This document shows positions 1 through 6,433 of a stretch of DNA of 12,165 nucleotides, piece after piece (position 1 is the stretch's first letter; each line of letters starts with the position of its first letter). The position numbers and the translations under genes are program-made. The DNA is taken from assembly GCA_028285035.1 (NCBI GenBank), contig JANQQF010000170.1, forward strand, positions 1 to 12,165, given 5' to 3'. Under the pieces are notes generated by a model. It ran no database searches and had not been told where the DNA came from. It saw nothing but the letters and a program-made list of their open reading frames with translations. Source of the DNA: Phycisphaerae bacterium. Lineage in GTDB: Bacteria > Chloroflexota > Anaerolineae > 4572-78 > J111.

Positions 1-99
1 GATTATTCCGATGTTATCATTCCGTTTATGGGTGAGTATCCTAACCTCATTGAGCCTCTAACCAATGATGAGCCATTTGATTGGGAGTTGCCCGTATGA
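1..99 (+). CDS. 3' end of an unidentified CDS
   Basis: Frame 1 is open from the window edge to a TGA at 97-99 and gives a 32-residue C-terminal tail ending in DWELPV. It is acidic and has no recognisable motif. The support for it being a real gene is the junction: its TGA overlaps the ATG of the annealing-protein gene in an ATGA arrangement (96-99), which is typical of translationally coupled genes in one operon. Function cannot be inferred from this tail. Confidence 0.6.
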   Translation, partial: DYSDVIIPFMGEYPNLIEPLTNDEPFDWELPV

Positions 100-785
100 A
101 CCTGCAAAAACTTTCCGACCCCTTTGAACCCAATGACATCGAATTCCGAGCTGGTGCCACTACCAAAGATAAAACCAAAGCCTTGGCCCTCCCCTACATC
201 ACCAGTCGGGGCGTAATGGATCGCCTTGATAGTGTCGTCGGCCCTGAAAATTGGCGGGATGAATACCGCGAAGGACCACAAGGCGGAGTACTGTGCGGTA
301 TTTCGATCCGGCTTGAAGGTGAATGGATTTGCAAATGGGATGGGGCCGACAACACTCAAATCGAGTCCGTCAAAGGCGGTCTGTCTGATGCCTTCAAGCG
401 GGCTGCGGTCAAGTGGGGCATTGGGCGGTATCTCTACACCCTGCCCGCCGTTTGGGTCAAAGCCGAACAACGGGGCAAAAGTGTCACGATTGATGAGGCC
501 GAGGCCCGACGTCAGTTATTTGGTAAGGCTAATCCCAAACGAGGCCGAGATGTCATCACGATTGTGAACAGGCCAACCCCAGTCAAGAATGGAAACGGGA
601 CAAGCCGACAAGATTACATTAACCGTATCCGAGAATTGGAAAAGGAAATCGAGTTCTTTAACCAATCAGTGGACATCAAGCCCGAATTTTTGGAGAAGGC
701 CAGCCTTGAGGAACTGACCGAATTTGGTAAGGGTCTAGGTCAGCGAGTAAACCGCCTGAGACGAGAAGCAAATAAGGTGTATTAA
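96..785 (+). CDS. Rad52/Rad22-type single-strand annealing protein (DdrA-like)
   Basis: A 229-residue protein. Residues about 1-150 match the Rad52/22 annealing-protein family (DdrA/Rad52-like recombinases of bacteria and phages). The visible core is ALPYITSRGVMDRLDSVVGP, followed by ENW, a GGVLCGISIRLEGEW strand, the KGGLSDAFKRAAVKWGIGRY helix and a following YTLPAVWV. Members of this family bind single-stranded DNA as oligomeric rings and anneal complementary strands. Residues about 165-229 form a charged helical tail (many E, K and R) with no recognised domain. An open frame also exists from a TTG at 81, but the ATG at 96 overlaps the preceding stop by 4 nt and gives the better start. A PD-(D/E)XK nuclease gene lies convergently at 2328-3026, so the two could act as an exonuclease plus annealase pair. 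The family call is firm; the partnership is inference. Confidence 0.9.
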   Translation: MNLQKLSDPFEPNDIEFRAGATTKDKTKALALPYITSRGVMDRLDSVVGPENWRDEYREGPQGGVLCGISIRLEGEWICKWDGADNTQIESVKGGLSDAFKRAAVKWGIGRYLYTLPAVWVKAEQRGKSVTIDEAEARRQLFGKANPKRGRDVITIVNRPTPVKNGNGTSRQDYINRIRELEKEIEFFNQSVDIKPEFLEKASLEELTEFGKGLGQRVNRLRREANKVY

Positions 786-792
786 ACAAAAA

Positions 793-814
793 GGGGAGAC
801 GCCTTTGTCTCCCC
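793..814. terminator. Stem-loop between annealing-protein gene and tnpB
   Basis: A perfect 8-bp stem, GGGGAGAC (793-800) with GTCTCCCC (807-814), closes a 6-nt loop. On the + strand it has no T-tract after it, so it would be a poor intrinsic terminator for the gene ending at 785. On the - strand it is followed by TTTTTG and would work. Its position 18 nt before tnpB means it could instead be, or serve as, the left-end hairpin of an IS200/IS605-type element. Confidence 0.5.
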
Positions 815-832
815 ACCAATTGGACTAATCCT

Positions 833-2074
833 ATGAAAAAAATTATCAAAGCTCATAAAATTGAACTGTACCCAACCGAAGCCCAAGCCCTTTATCTCTG
901 GCGAGCCTGTGGTTCGGCACGTTGGGCCTTCAATTGGGGCTTGGGAATGTTCAACCGTGCAAGAGAAAAAGGTGCGAAGACGAGCGTTGGGCGACTAAGA
1001 AAAGCTTTTAATAAGGTCAAGCCCGACTTTTTTTATGAGGTCACTTGCTGGGTGTATCAAGGGGCGTTTAAAGATCTAGAGGCTGCAATCAATCGTTACT
1101 TTGATCAAAAAAAGAAGGGTAACTTAAAACCACCCAAAGGCTTCAAGCCCCGTAAGGATGGCAAGCCATTCGGCTGGCCCCGCTTCAAGAGCCGTCGTCA
1201 TTCAGTCCCATCGTTTTATATCGCTAATTCGTCCCTAAAACTTAAAGGAAAGTGGCTCCAATTTGATAAGCAGCGTTGTGGTGAAATTAAAATGGCCGAG
1301 ATGTTGCGTTTTGAGGGTAAAATAATGGGCGCTCGGATTCGTCATGAGGGCGGGCGCTGGTGGATTTCAATCCAAGTCGAGTGCAACGAGGAACTACCCA
1401 CCCCACCCGAAAAACCCGAAACTGTCATCGGCGTTGACCTTGGCGTCCGCTATCTGGCGACAACCAACAGGCCCATAAACATTGATGGAAAGCTATCGAA
1501 TGAAATCAAAAACCCAAAGCCGCTCATTGCCGCACTTCGCAAACTACGACAGCTTCAACGACGATTAGACCGCCAACGACGGGCCAACAATCCCGACAAT
1601 TACAACGAGGACGGGACAGTCGTTAAGGGGCCAAAAACGTGGGTGTCATCCAATCGGCAACGGGCAACAGAAGAGCAGATTACGGCGGTCTATTTTCGGA
1701 TAAAATCTATCCGAGCCAACGCTTCTCATAAGTTAACCAAGGCCCTGGCGACCCAATCCGACGCGATTGTAATTGAGAACCTGAATGTCAAAGGGATGTT
1801 GAAAAACTGTAAACTCGCCAAGCACATTGCCGACGCTGGATTTTATGAGAAACGACGACAAATCGAGTACAAAGCGCGGTGGTACGGATCACATGTGCAT
1901 GTCGTCGACCAATGGTATCCTTCCTCGAAAACTTGTTCAGGTTGCGGTTGGATAAAAACCAACTTAAAATCAGAAACTCGTTGGACTTGCCTTAACTGTG
2001 GACAGGTCAACAAGCGCGACCAAAACGCCGCTGAAAACTTGGCAGCGGTTGGACGTGAGATATTTGGAGTTTAA
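833..2074 (+). CDS. tnpB: TnpB, RNA-guided RuvC nuclease of the IS200/IS605 group
   Basis: A 413-residue, apparently intact TnpB, the usual length for the family. All three RuvC acidic residues can be seen: D202 in GVDLGVRYLATT, E315 in IVIENLNVKGM and D396 in RDQNAAENL. Between the last two is a four-cysteine zinc finger (C368, C371, C386, C389; CSGCG and CLNCG). The N-terminal part, KIELYPTEAQ followed by WAFNWGL, is the standard TnpB start. TnpB proteins cut DNA at a site chosen by a short RNA made from the end of their own element, next to a short target-adjacent motif. No Y1 transposase (tnpA) is present, so this is a TnpB-only element or one moved in trans. It lies between the + strand annealing-protein gene and the converging - strand genes. 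ATG 833 gives the expected N-terminus. No clear Shine-Dalgarno sequence is seen just before it. Confidence 0.95.
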   Translation: MKKIIKAHKIELYPTEAQALYLWRACGSARWAFNWGLGMFNRAREKGAKTSVGRLRKAFNKVKPDFFYEVTCWVYQGAFKDLEAAINRYFDQKKKGNLKPPKGFKPRKDGKPFGWPRFKSRRHSVPSFYIANSSLKLKGKWLQFDKQRCGEIKMAEMLRFEGKIMGARIRHEGGRWWISIQVECNEELPTPPEKPETVIGVDLGVRYLATTNRPINIDGKLSNEIKNPKPLIAALRKLRQLQRRLDRQRRANNPDNYNEDGTVVKGPKTWVSSNRQRATEEQITAVYFRIKSIRANASHKLTKALATQSDAIVIENLNVKGMLKNCKLAKHIADAGFYEKRRQIEYKARWYGSHVHVVDQWYPSSKTCSGCGWIKTNLKSETRWTCLNCGQVNKRDQNAAENLAAVGREIFGV

Positions 2075-2125
2075 TAATTGAACATCTCGCCGCCGGGTCC
2101 GGTGGAGAGGCAAAACGGACGGTCG
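2020..2125 (+). ncRNA. Candidate guide RNA (omega/re RNA) scaffold at the 3' end of tnpB
   Basis: In TnpB elements the guide RNA overlaps the end of tnpB and continues through the right end. Two hairpins fit that here. CCGCTG (2028-2033) pairs with CAGCGG (2043-2048) inside the last codons. Beyond the stop, CTCGCCGCCGG (2086-2096) pairs with CCGGTGGAGAG (2099-2109) with one mismatch and one G-T pair. Guide sequence, if present, would follow directly after about 2110. The exact right end is not determinable by eye, and no promoter or processing site was identified. Confidence 0.4.
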
Positions 2126-2335
2126 TTAATTCGGGGGTTGCTCTGATTGGCCGTCAAGCCCCACGAAGGTGGAGGTGGACCGTATACACCGACCATCCTG
2201 CAATTTCAATACGCCACTTTCTAAGCCCCGCCGGATCAGTCGCACCAGCTCCTGAGCCAGCGGCCGGCACGATTGCGCTTGTACCACACCTAGATCTATT
2301 TTGCCGCCAATTTCTTCGATTCGTATATCACCCAC
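2126..2335 (-). CDS. Small unrecognised protein (69 aa), last gene of leftward run
   Basis: It begins with a GTG at 2335 that overlaps the TGA of the preceding nuclease gene (2328-2330) by 8 nt, and ends at 2126. Such coupling is the main reason to accept it. The product is soluble-looking. A mixed helical middle (RPLAQELVRLIRRGLESGVL) is followed by a serine/threonine-rich tail, and I do not recognise a family. Its stop codon lies only about 16 nt beyond the tnpB right-end hairpin, so the end of this gene may have been altered by insertion of that element. It could also be a spurious reading frame. Confidence 0.45.
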   Translation of the reverse strand: MGDIRIEEIGGKIDLGVVQAQSCRPLAQELVRLIRRGLESGVLKLQDGRCIRSTSTFVGLDGQSEQPPN

Positions 2336-3026
2336 TAAGCCATGCCTCCAGCCGCTCGCGAAGATCTAAGGCTTGGTGAATTTCAAACCCACTGGGAGTT
2401 AGGTGGACGATGTAACTATCCTCAAAGGCCAATCCCGTATTACGCTCGACAATGAGCCGGTAAAGTGAAAGCTGTAAGCTGTAGGTGTTAAATTCGCTGG
2501 CTGATAAGTCGTCAAATGGTGGCAATAGCTGCTCAAAATTGTTCTCTAAATTAAATCGGCCTGTTTTCCAATCCCAAATTGAGTGCGTGCCCGTTTCGCC
2601 CCGATACAGGAGCGCATCCACCGTCCCTGCCAGTTTTAACTCACCATCCCCAATTACCCATTCAACCTCGGCAACCTCAACACCTTGCGATAATTCTGAC
2701 CAAAGTGTTTGGAATTGCTCCACTTCAGGCGTAGTTTTGTTCAGTGACAAAAACGGATGATCCCCCACCGACTCGCCTTCACCTCGTAAAATCCGAGCTA
2801 TTTTCTCGTGAACCATCGTTCCATAATCTCGCTTCGCTTGCCACTCAGCCTTAACCTCATCAACGCTCTGGCCAGACTTTGCCGCTACCCGCGCCGCAAT
2901 CGCATCTGCATCAAACGGTGGTTTGATTTCGCCTAGTTTCTTACTCACACTCGTGAGGCGTTGCCCGTTCAGGGTGTATGAAAAATATTCCTTGTTAAAC
3001 TGGATACCTTTAAAGTTTGTCTTCAC
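2328..3026 (-). CDS. PD-(D/E)XK superfamily nuclease (RecB/Cas4-like exonuclease)
   Basis: A 232-residue protein with the ordered motifs of the RecB-like PD-(D/E)XK exonucleases. These are H73 in YGTMVHEKI, E122 in VEVAEVEW, D137 in KLAGTVDALL, the D-x-K pair D152 and K154 in IWDWKTGR, and Q185-x3-Y189 in SLQLSLYRLIVE. There is no visible four-cysteine Fe-S cluster as in Cas4, so a phage-type RecB/lambda-exonuclease-like nuclease is the better description. The start is a GTG at 3026 with a strong AAGGAG 7 nt upstream. The gene overlaps the end of the preceding gene by 17 nt. With the convergent Rad52-type annealing protein it would supply end resection for homologous recombination. The nuclease call is firm; substrate and partner are inferred. 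Confidence 0.88.
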   Translation of the reverse strand: MKTNFKGIQFNKEYFSYTLNGQRLTSVSKKLGEIKPPFDADAIAARVAAKSGQSVDEVKAEWQAKRDYGTMVHEKIARILRGEGESVGDHPFLSLNKTTPEVEQFQTLWSELSQGVEVAEVEWVIGDGELKLAGTVDALLYRGETGTHSIWDWKTGRFNLENNFEQLLPPFDDLSASEFNTYSLQLSLYRLIVERNTGLAFEDSYIVHLTPSGFEIHQALDLRERLEAWLSG

Positions 3027-3297
3027 AGTAGTCTCCTTGTTTATTAATCAATTGAAATAATAATTGCTCAGTATGGGCCACAAACGCCTCAACCTGCTCC
3101 GGTTTGGCGTAGTCGTATAAAACATCTTGGTATTCAATAATGAACTCACAGGCCTCTATTCGCTCACTATGTAGTAGTTGAAGCTGCGGCCACAACACAT
3201 CGCACACGGCCTGCAAGACCACCCCATAAAACACCCGCAAGATCGGGTCACCATCATACTTATTGGATAGCGACCTAGGCCGCCGTTCAACCCACAT
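3010..3297 (-). CDS. Unrecognised 95-aa protein
   Basis: The ATG at 3297 shares one base with the stop of the upstream gene (TGATG). A GTG one codon earlier (3300, 4-nt overlap) is an equally possible start. The protein is mostly helical, with a basic N-terminus (WVERRPRSLSNKYDGDP) and an acidic C-terminus (NKQGDYCEDKL). It contains no signal peptide, membrane segment or known catalytic motif. Its end overlaps the nuclease gene by 17 nt, and the nuclease Shine-Dalgarno sequence lies within it, so the two are almost certainly co-translated. A role alongside the nuclease is plausible from position only. Confidence 0.65.
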   Translation of the reverse strand: MWVERRPRSLSNKYDGDPILRVFYGVVLQAVCDVLWPQLQLLHSERIEACEFIIEYQDVLYDYAKPEQVEAFVAHTEQLLFQLINKQGDYCEDKL

Positions 3298-3806
3298 CAC
3301 TGAACGGCCCTCGCAATAGTACCAAGCGATTTACCTGTCACATTAGCCAGAACCAACGCCTTAAAATCTACCCGATTAACGATAAAATCACCCTTCTCGC
3401 TAAACAGCCACACCCCAAACCGTTTCCGTTTGGGGAAGCCAGTCACCAGCACCCCCCGCCCACCCCGCTGCCGAGCTGCACCGAACTCAATCGGCCCTGG
3501 GGCACTATTCATCGGGATGAGCCAGTATCCTGTGTCGGGCACCTTGATCACCCCGGCCTGCGCCGTGTAGGCCACGGAGAGGTATTCCAGAAAGGCACCC
3601 CAGCGGTTAAAGGTCTGAGCCATCTCAAAGGTAAACTCTGGCTCTTGTTCCTCTACCACCTCGGGCGGTAACCCCAAATAGTCGCGCCAGTAGGCAATCT
3701 GTCGGGTATGATGCGCTCGCCAGCTCGCCGATTGGCACCGCTCGCGTAGGTACTCAAAATCACGCAGACGGCCACGGGCGTGGGTGATGGGGTCAAACGT
3801 TGTCAT
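3297..3806 (-). CDS. Unrecognised 169-aa protein
   Basis: The ATG at 3806 comes 2 nt after the stop of the preceding gene (TGATAATG). A longer reading from a TTG at 3830 is possible but unnecessary. The N-terminal third is rich in R, W and Y (DFEYLRERCQSASWRAHH). The C-terminal half looks like a small alpha/beta fold with GYWLIPMNSAPGPIEFGA, a glycine/arginine patch RQRGGRGVLVTG and FGVWLFSEKGDF. I do not recognise the family and see no catalytic motif. Tight spacing on both sides places it in the same leftward operon as the nuclease. Confidence 0.7.
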   Translation of the reverse strand: MTTFDPITHARGRLRDFEYLRERCQSASWRAHHTRQIAYWRDYLGLPPEVVEEQEPEFTFEMAQTFNRWGAFLEYLSVAYTAQAGVIKVPDTGYWLIPMNSAPGPIEFGAARQRGGRGVLVTGFPKRKRFGVWLFSEKGDFIVNRVDFKALVLANVTGKSLGTIARAVQ

Positions 3807-3808
3807 TA

Positions 3809-4213
3809 TCACCCATTCTCTTGATCCCAACGATCCAAGATATCATTGTAGGCTTGCCAATTGTCAAAACAGGTTGGACGAGTATCTTGAGCAGAAACAA
3901 CGCAGTTAAGGTGGTGAGCTGCAACAAAAGCCCTCAAACCGTGTTTTCCGTAGTGAGTAGCGTTTTCTGCCGCTGCTACAAAAAAACCTTTAACATCGTC
4001 TGTCTGATACAACACCCCTGCACTGGGATCACAGGGAAGATGTCGTAGACGAGGGTGTCGATAGATGTGATTGACATCGTGAGTCCACCAGCAAGTATTT
4101 GCACCATAGTAAATCATCTCTGGTTTGCTATCTAGAATCTCAATAAAAGTGATAGCGTTCGTAAATCGACCATTTGGATTTAACTTTAGTTGGAAATCGC
4201 CGACTTGTTTCAT
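3809..4213 (-). CDS. Unrecognised 134-aa Cys/His/Trp-rich protein
   Basis: Start ATG at 4213 with AGGGAGAA about 8-10 nt upstream. The protein has a distinctive central stretch, GANTCWWTHDVNHIYRHP, then LPCDPSAGVLYQTDDVKGFF and HYGKHGLRAFVAAHHLNC, with four cysteines and many histidines overall. That could mean metal binding, but no standard zinc-finger spacing is present. It ends 2 nt before the next start, so it is coupled to that gene. The sequence upstream of its Shine-Dalgarno is the left end of the inverted-repeat cassette described below. No function is assigned. Confidence 0.7.
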   Translation of the reverse strand: MKQVGDFQLKLNPNGRFTNAITFIEILDSKPEMIYYGANTCWWTHDVNHIYRHPRLRHLPCDPSAGVLYQTDDVKGFFVAAAENATHYGKHGLRAFVAAHHLNCVVSAQDTRPTCFDNWQAYNDILDRWDQENG

Positions 4214-4227
4214 CTTATAACTTCTCC

Positions 4228-4247
4228 CTATTCGGCATAGTGTGTTG
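4228..4247. repeat. 20-bp perfect inverted repeat, left copy
   Basis: This 20-bp block, beginning CTATTCGGCATAG, is the exact reverse complement of 4682-4701. The two copies bracket the AT-rich gene at 4291-4605, defining a 474-bp segment. The left copy abuts the Shine-Dalgarno region of the gene starting at 4213. Confidence 0.85.
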
Positions 4248-4290
4248 AAAACACCTTAAAAGTTGGTTTCACGAAATATCTAATGTCCGT

Positions 4291-4605
4291 CTAAAACCAG
4301 CCGAAACACGTGTATTCGGGGTTTTCGTCGTGCGTCTGTTGGAACGAGCTATTCGGAACACGTGTTTTTAACTTATTCCACTTTTCTACAAATTCAGGTG
4401 TTGCCCCCTTCTTGAAGAAAAATAAATTTTCCCAGCCGTTGTCTAATTTTTTGTCAATTCCATAAGCTTTATCCTCAATCGGATTTTCTCTCTCACGCTC
4501 TTCAACGTGAACATTCCAATCTGGGGGAAAAGAACCTATATTTTTGAGCCCAAGCTCATTCATAACTTCGTAGGCTTTTTTTACGCTACTAAATGATAAT
4601 CCCAT
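4291..4605 (-). CDS. Small unrecognised protein (104 aa) in an AT-rich, repeat-flanked segment
   Basis: The frame is open from an ATG at 4617. The ATG at 4605 (fifth codon) is preferred because GGAG lies 7 nt before it, while no Shine-Dalgarno precedes 4617. The 104-residue product is lysine- and glutamate-rich: SSVKKAYEVMNELGLKN, a charged VEERERENPIEDKAYG, and an aromatic ending ENPEYTCFGWF. No motif is recognised. Codon use is clearly AT-richer (AAA, TTT, GAA) than in both neighbouring genes. Unlike the rest of the operon it is separated by 77 nt and 114 nt gaps that contain inverted repeats, so it looks like a later insertion. Confidence 0.65.
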   Translation of the reverse strand: MGLSFSSVKKAYEVMNELGLKNIGSFPPDWNVHVEERERENPIEDKAYGIDKKLDNGWENLFFFKKGATPEFVEKWNKLKTRVPNSSFQQTHDENPEYTCFGWF

Positions 4606-4637
4606 TTTTATCTCCATTTCTATACAAGTCGGCTAAA

Positions 4638-4652
4638 AACACAGTATGCCGA
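4638..4652. repeat. Third, near-identical copy of the repeat core
   Basis: Positions 4638-4652 match 4683-4697 at 14 of 15 bases in direct orientation, 45 bp apart. The same block forms TCGGC (4629-4633) / GCCGA (4648-4652), a possible hairpin just upstream of the small gene. Two direct copies in front of a gene could be an operator or promoter module. Confidence 0.6.
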
Positions 4653-4681
4653 TTTTTAATATGATTGTATTTACTATCCAA

Positions 4682-4701
4682 CAACACACTATGCCGAATA
4701 G
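4682..4701. repeat. 20-bp perfect inverted repeat, right copy
   Basis: Reverse complement of 4228-4247 without mismatch. It lies 19 bp downstream (in - strand terms) of the stop codon of the E1/ThiF-like gene. Outside each copy is a similar pyrimidine-rich run (4219-4229 and 4705-4715, 10 of 11 identical, AGGGAGAA on the - strand). This may be a duplicated Shine-Dalgarno region. Confidence 0.85.
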
Positions 4702-4719
4702 CCTAATTTCTCCCTTGAT

Positions 4720-5736
4720 TTAAACTCTTTCCAATTCGGCTTCATTAGGTTCGCGACCATAATCCTCAACCGAAGCCCGATAATCACACCCATCACAAAA
4801 ATAAATTCTGTACGGCTCGTCAGTGACAGGGTCCACATCAAAACCTGCGACCAGCGCCCCTTCACATAGCGGACAAGACAGCTTGGGTTGATTGGTGTTG
4901 GCGGACCGACTCGGCTCTTCCATCAGTACCGGGTCAGTGATCGGCGTGCTATTTATGTAGCCACTCCGTTGATTGAGTTCCGTGTGCATAAATGACAGAT
5001 CCCGGCTCACCAGCAATCTCTCACAGTACACATCGATCCAACTGGCCATCATCTTATTGATGGTCCGAGCCTGGACCCCCGCCTCGACCAACTCGGCACA
5101 GCTGGCCGGATCAACCACCGACGTGGCCTCGGCCTTGAGTAAATCCGGCTCCTGCACCGAGGGCAAGGGGAGGCCGTAGCATACCCCCAGCTTACTGACA
5201 CGTGGCTTTGGATCTAGACTGTTACCCACGCAGATTTGGCCAAACGCTTCACCATTCCCCGCATCCAACCAAAGCGCCCGATCATAGTCAGACAAGCTGT
5301 GATTTTGAGTGTGCTTTCCCATCGCCACGTGGATCGCCTTGCGGCCCGCCGCGTTATCCACACAGCCCACAACCAAGACCAACGTCGTTTCGTTCCGCGA
5401 ACGCTCAGGGCGATACATCTCGACCATTTCAGGCCGAAACGACGCCACCACCGGCGCGATTTTTAGCCCATAGGCAAAGGAGTATCGCCGAGCCAGGCTA
5501 ACCGCCTTCGGTAGGCCCACTTCTGCCGAGCAGAAGTTCTGCCGAGCCACGTTCTTCAGCTCAACCATATCGGGGTCGATGAAGACAAGCTGAATGTTTT
5601 GCTCAACCTGCTGGGTGTAGGCCAACTGCGCCAGGTGCAGCGCCGCATAGGAACCGGTTCCGCCACAGCCGACCAGCAAGATGGTGATATGGTCAGGCTG
5701 ACCTATTTCAAATTCATAATAGTTTGGTACGTTCAT
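4720..5736 (-). CDS. E1/ThiF-like adenylating enzyme, PRTRC-system ThiF type, with C-terminal zinc ribbon
   Basis: A 338-residue E1-like protein. The nucleotide-binding loop is LLVGCGGTGSY (23-30), followed by the family signature IDPDMVELKNVARQNF (D54, E59, N62, R65, Q66) and VGCVDNAAGRKA (D127, N128). C213 in DPASCAELVEA is placed where PRTRC-type ThiF proteins carry a conserved cysteine and is the best catalytic-cysteine candidate. Residues 286-320 form a zinc ribbon (C288, C291, C314, C317), which is an extension I do not expect in standard PRTRC ThiF proteins. E1/ThiF enzymes adenylate the C-terminal glycine of ubiquitin-like proteins. The start is ATG 5736 with GAGGA 5 nt upstream; the frame is open to a TTG at 5748. 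It overlaps the JAB gene by 23 nt, so the two are co-translated. The family is clear; its substrate is unknown. Confidence 0.85.
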   Translation of the reverse strand: MNVPNYYEFEIGQPDHITILLVGCGGTGSYAALHLAQLAYTQQVEQNIQLVFIDPDMVELKNVARQNFCSAEVGLPKAVSLARRYSFAYGLKIAPVVASFRPEMVEMYRPERSRNETTLVLVVGCVDNAAGRKAIHVAMGKHTQNHSLSDYDRALWLDAGNGEAFGQICVGNSLDPKPRVSKLGVCYGLPLPSVQEPDLLKAEATSVVDPASCAELVEAGVQARTINKMMASWIDVYCERLLVSRDLSFMHTELNQRSGYINSTPITDPVLMEEPSRSANTNQPKLSCPLCEGALVAGFDVDPVTDEPYRIYFCDGCDYRASVEDYGREPNEAELERV

Positions 5737-6325
5737 AAGCGTCCTCAAATGGGCCTAGTCCTTCAAACAACGTTGAGGCAGGTAATTCCACAAAATCACC
5801 ATAAACCCCCAACCGTAATCGAATTTCAGGCCGGTCATAAATTCGGCCAATGACAGCGTAGAAACGAAATCCCTGCTCGTCTTGGTCATCTGTCTCACTA
5901 AAATAAGCATTCATAGTATGATGACTATGTAAGTCTAGAACAATACTTGGCGCATCTCCACCTTGATAAGTTACTCGGCCCGCGCTCGCATTTTGTTTAG
6001 GCGCGGCTACTCGCCACTCCTTATCAATCCAATGAAAGTGATACATCTGCTCGACAGGGGTCAAGGCCTCTCCAGCACATCGGGCGTGACGAAGGACCGC
6101 CCCCAAACAAGAGAGGGGAATACGAGGCAAGGTGCACACCCACTTAGGTTTGTCTACCGGCAAGCCCGTAATTCGCCCCTTAGCCACGCTGACACTCGCT
6201 GCGATGTAATCACTCTTGGCTACCTTTAGCACTCCACCGCCGTGTAACACATAATCATAGAGTTGAGGCCAAAGAACAGTCCCTTCTTCATAAACGTGAT
6301 ACTTGACCGGATTAGGCAACGTCAT
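5714..6325 (-). CDS. JAB/JAMM metalloprotease-domain protein, PRTRC system protein A-like
   Basis: A 203-residue protein. The complete JAMM zinc motif is visible as HSHHTMNAYFSETD (H133, H135, S143, D146), and E92 in LTPVEQMYHFHW is a candidate for the upstream catalytic glutamate. JAB proteins linked to E1-like enzymes in bacteria are predicted to remove or trim ubiquitin-like proteins. In the PRTRC cassette (ParB-related, ThiF-related, usually on plasmids) protein A precedes ThiF, as here. The start is ATG 6325; a TTG one codon earlier also exists, and an AAGG sits 10 nt upstream. No E2-like or ubiquitin-like partner precedes it: the next thing upstream is a hairpin and then the pentapeptide genes. 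Family confidence is good. Assignment to PRTRC protein A specifically is somewhat less sure. Confidence 0.8.
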   Translation of the reverse strand: MTLPNPVKYHVYEEGTVLWPQLYDYVLHGGGVLKVAKSDYIAASVSVAKGRITGLPVDKPKWVCTLPRIPLSCLGAVLRHARCAGEALTPVEQMYHFHWIDKEWRVAAPKQNASAGRVTYQGGDAPSIVLDLHSHHTMNAYFSETDDQDEQGFRFYAVIGRIYDRPEIRLRLGVYGDFVELPASTLFEGLGPFEDAYERTKLL

Positions 6326-6374
6326 CAAATTTCAGCCTTGCTCCTTTCGCTCAGAATTGGCCCGAATTTAAAAC

Positions 6375-6430
6375 AAAAACAGGCAGTGATAGAGAACCCC
6401 GGTTGGGGCCATCTATCACTGCCTGTTTTT
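6375..6430 (-). terminator. Strong hairpin with T-tract (terminator or attenuator)
   Basis: A perfect 19-bp stem pairs 6375-6393 with 6412-6430, capped by an inner CCCC/GGGG helix around a 4-nt loop. The arms end in A5 and T5, so it can terminate on both strands. It is correctly placed to end the leftward pentapeptide operon (last stop at 6486). It lies directly downstream of a strong leftward promoter, so it may also act as an attenuator or form a short stable RNA. Confidence 0.85.
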
Positions 6431-6433
6431 ATG

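Noticed and set aside
3..470. Leftward 155-codon open frame
   Set aside because: It lies wholly opposite the 3' end of one gene and the well-supported Rad52-type gene, and its product has no recognisable feature.
3297..4213. The two unrecognised genes as E2-like or ubiquitin-like partners of the E1 enzyme
   Set aside because: No UBC active-site cysteine context or terminal Gly-Gly could be seen. They remain candidates only for structure prediction and are not called as such.
5202..5501. Rightward 99-codon frame inside the E1-like gene
   Set aside because: It is low-complexity and rich in P, R and H, opposite a strongly supported gene, with no start context.
6380..6425. Hairpin arms share the TATCACTG/CAGTGATA core with the tet operator
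   Set aside because: The half-sites are about 20 bp apart, not adjacent as in an operator, and no TetR-type regulator is nearby. The match is explained by the two arms of a terminator hairpin.
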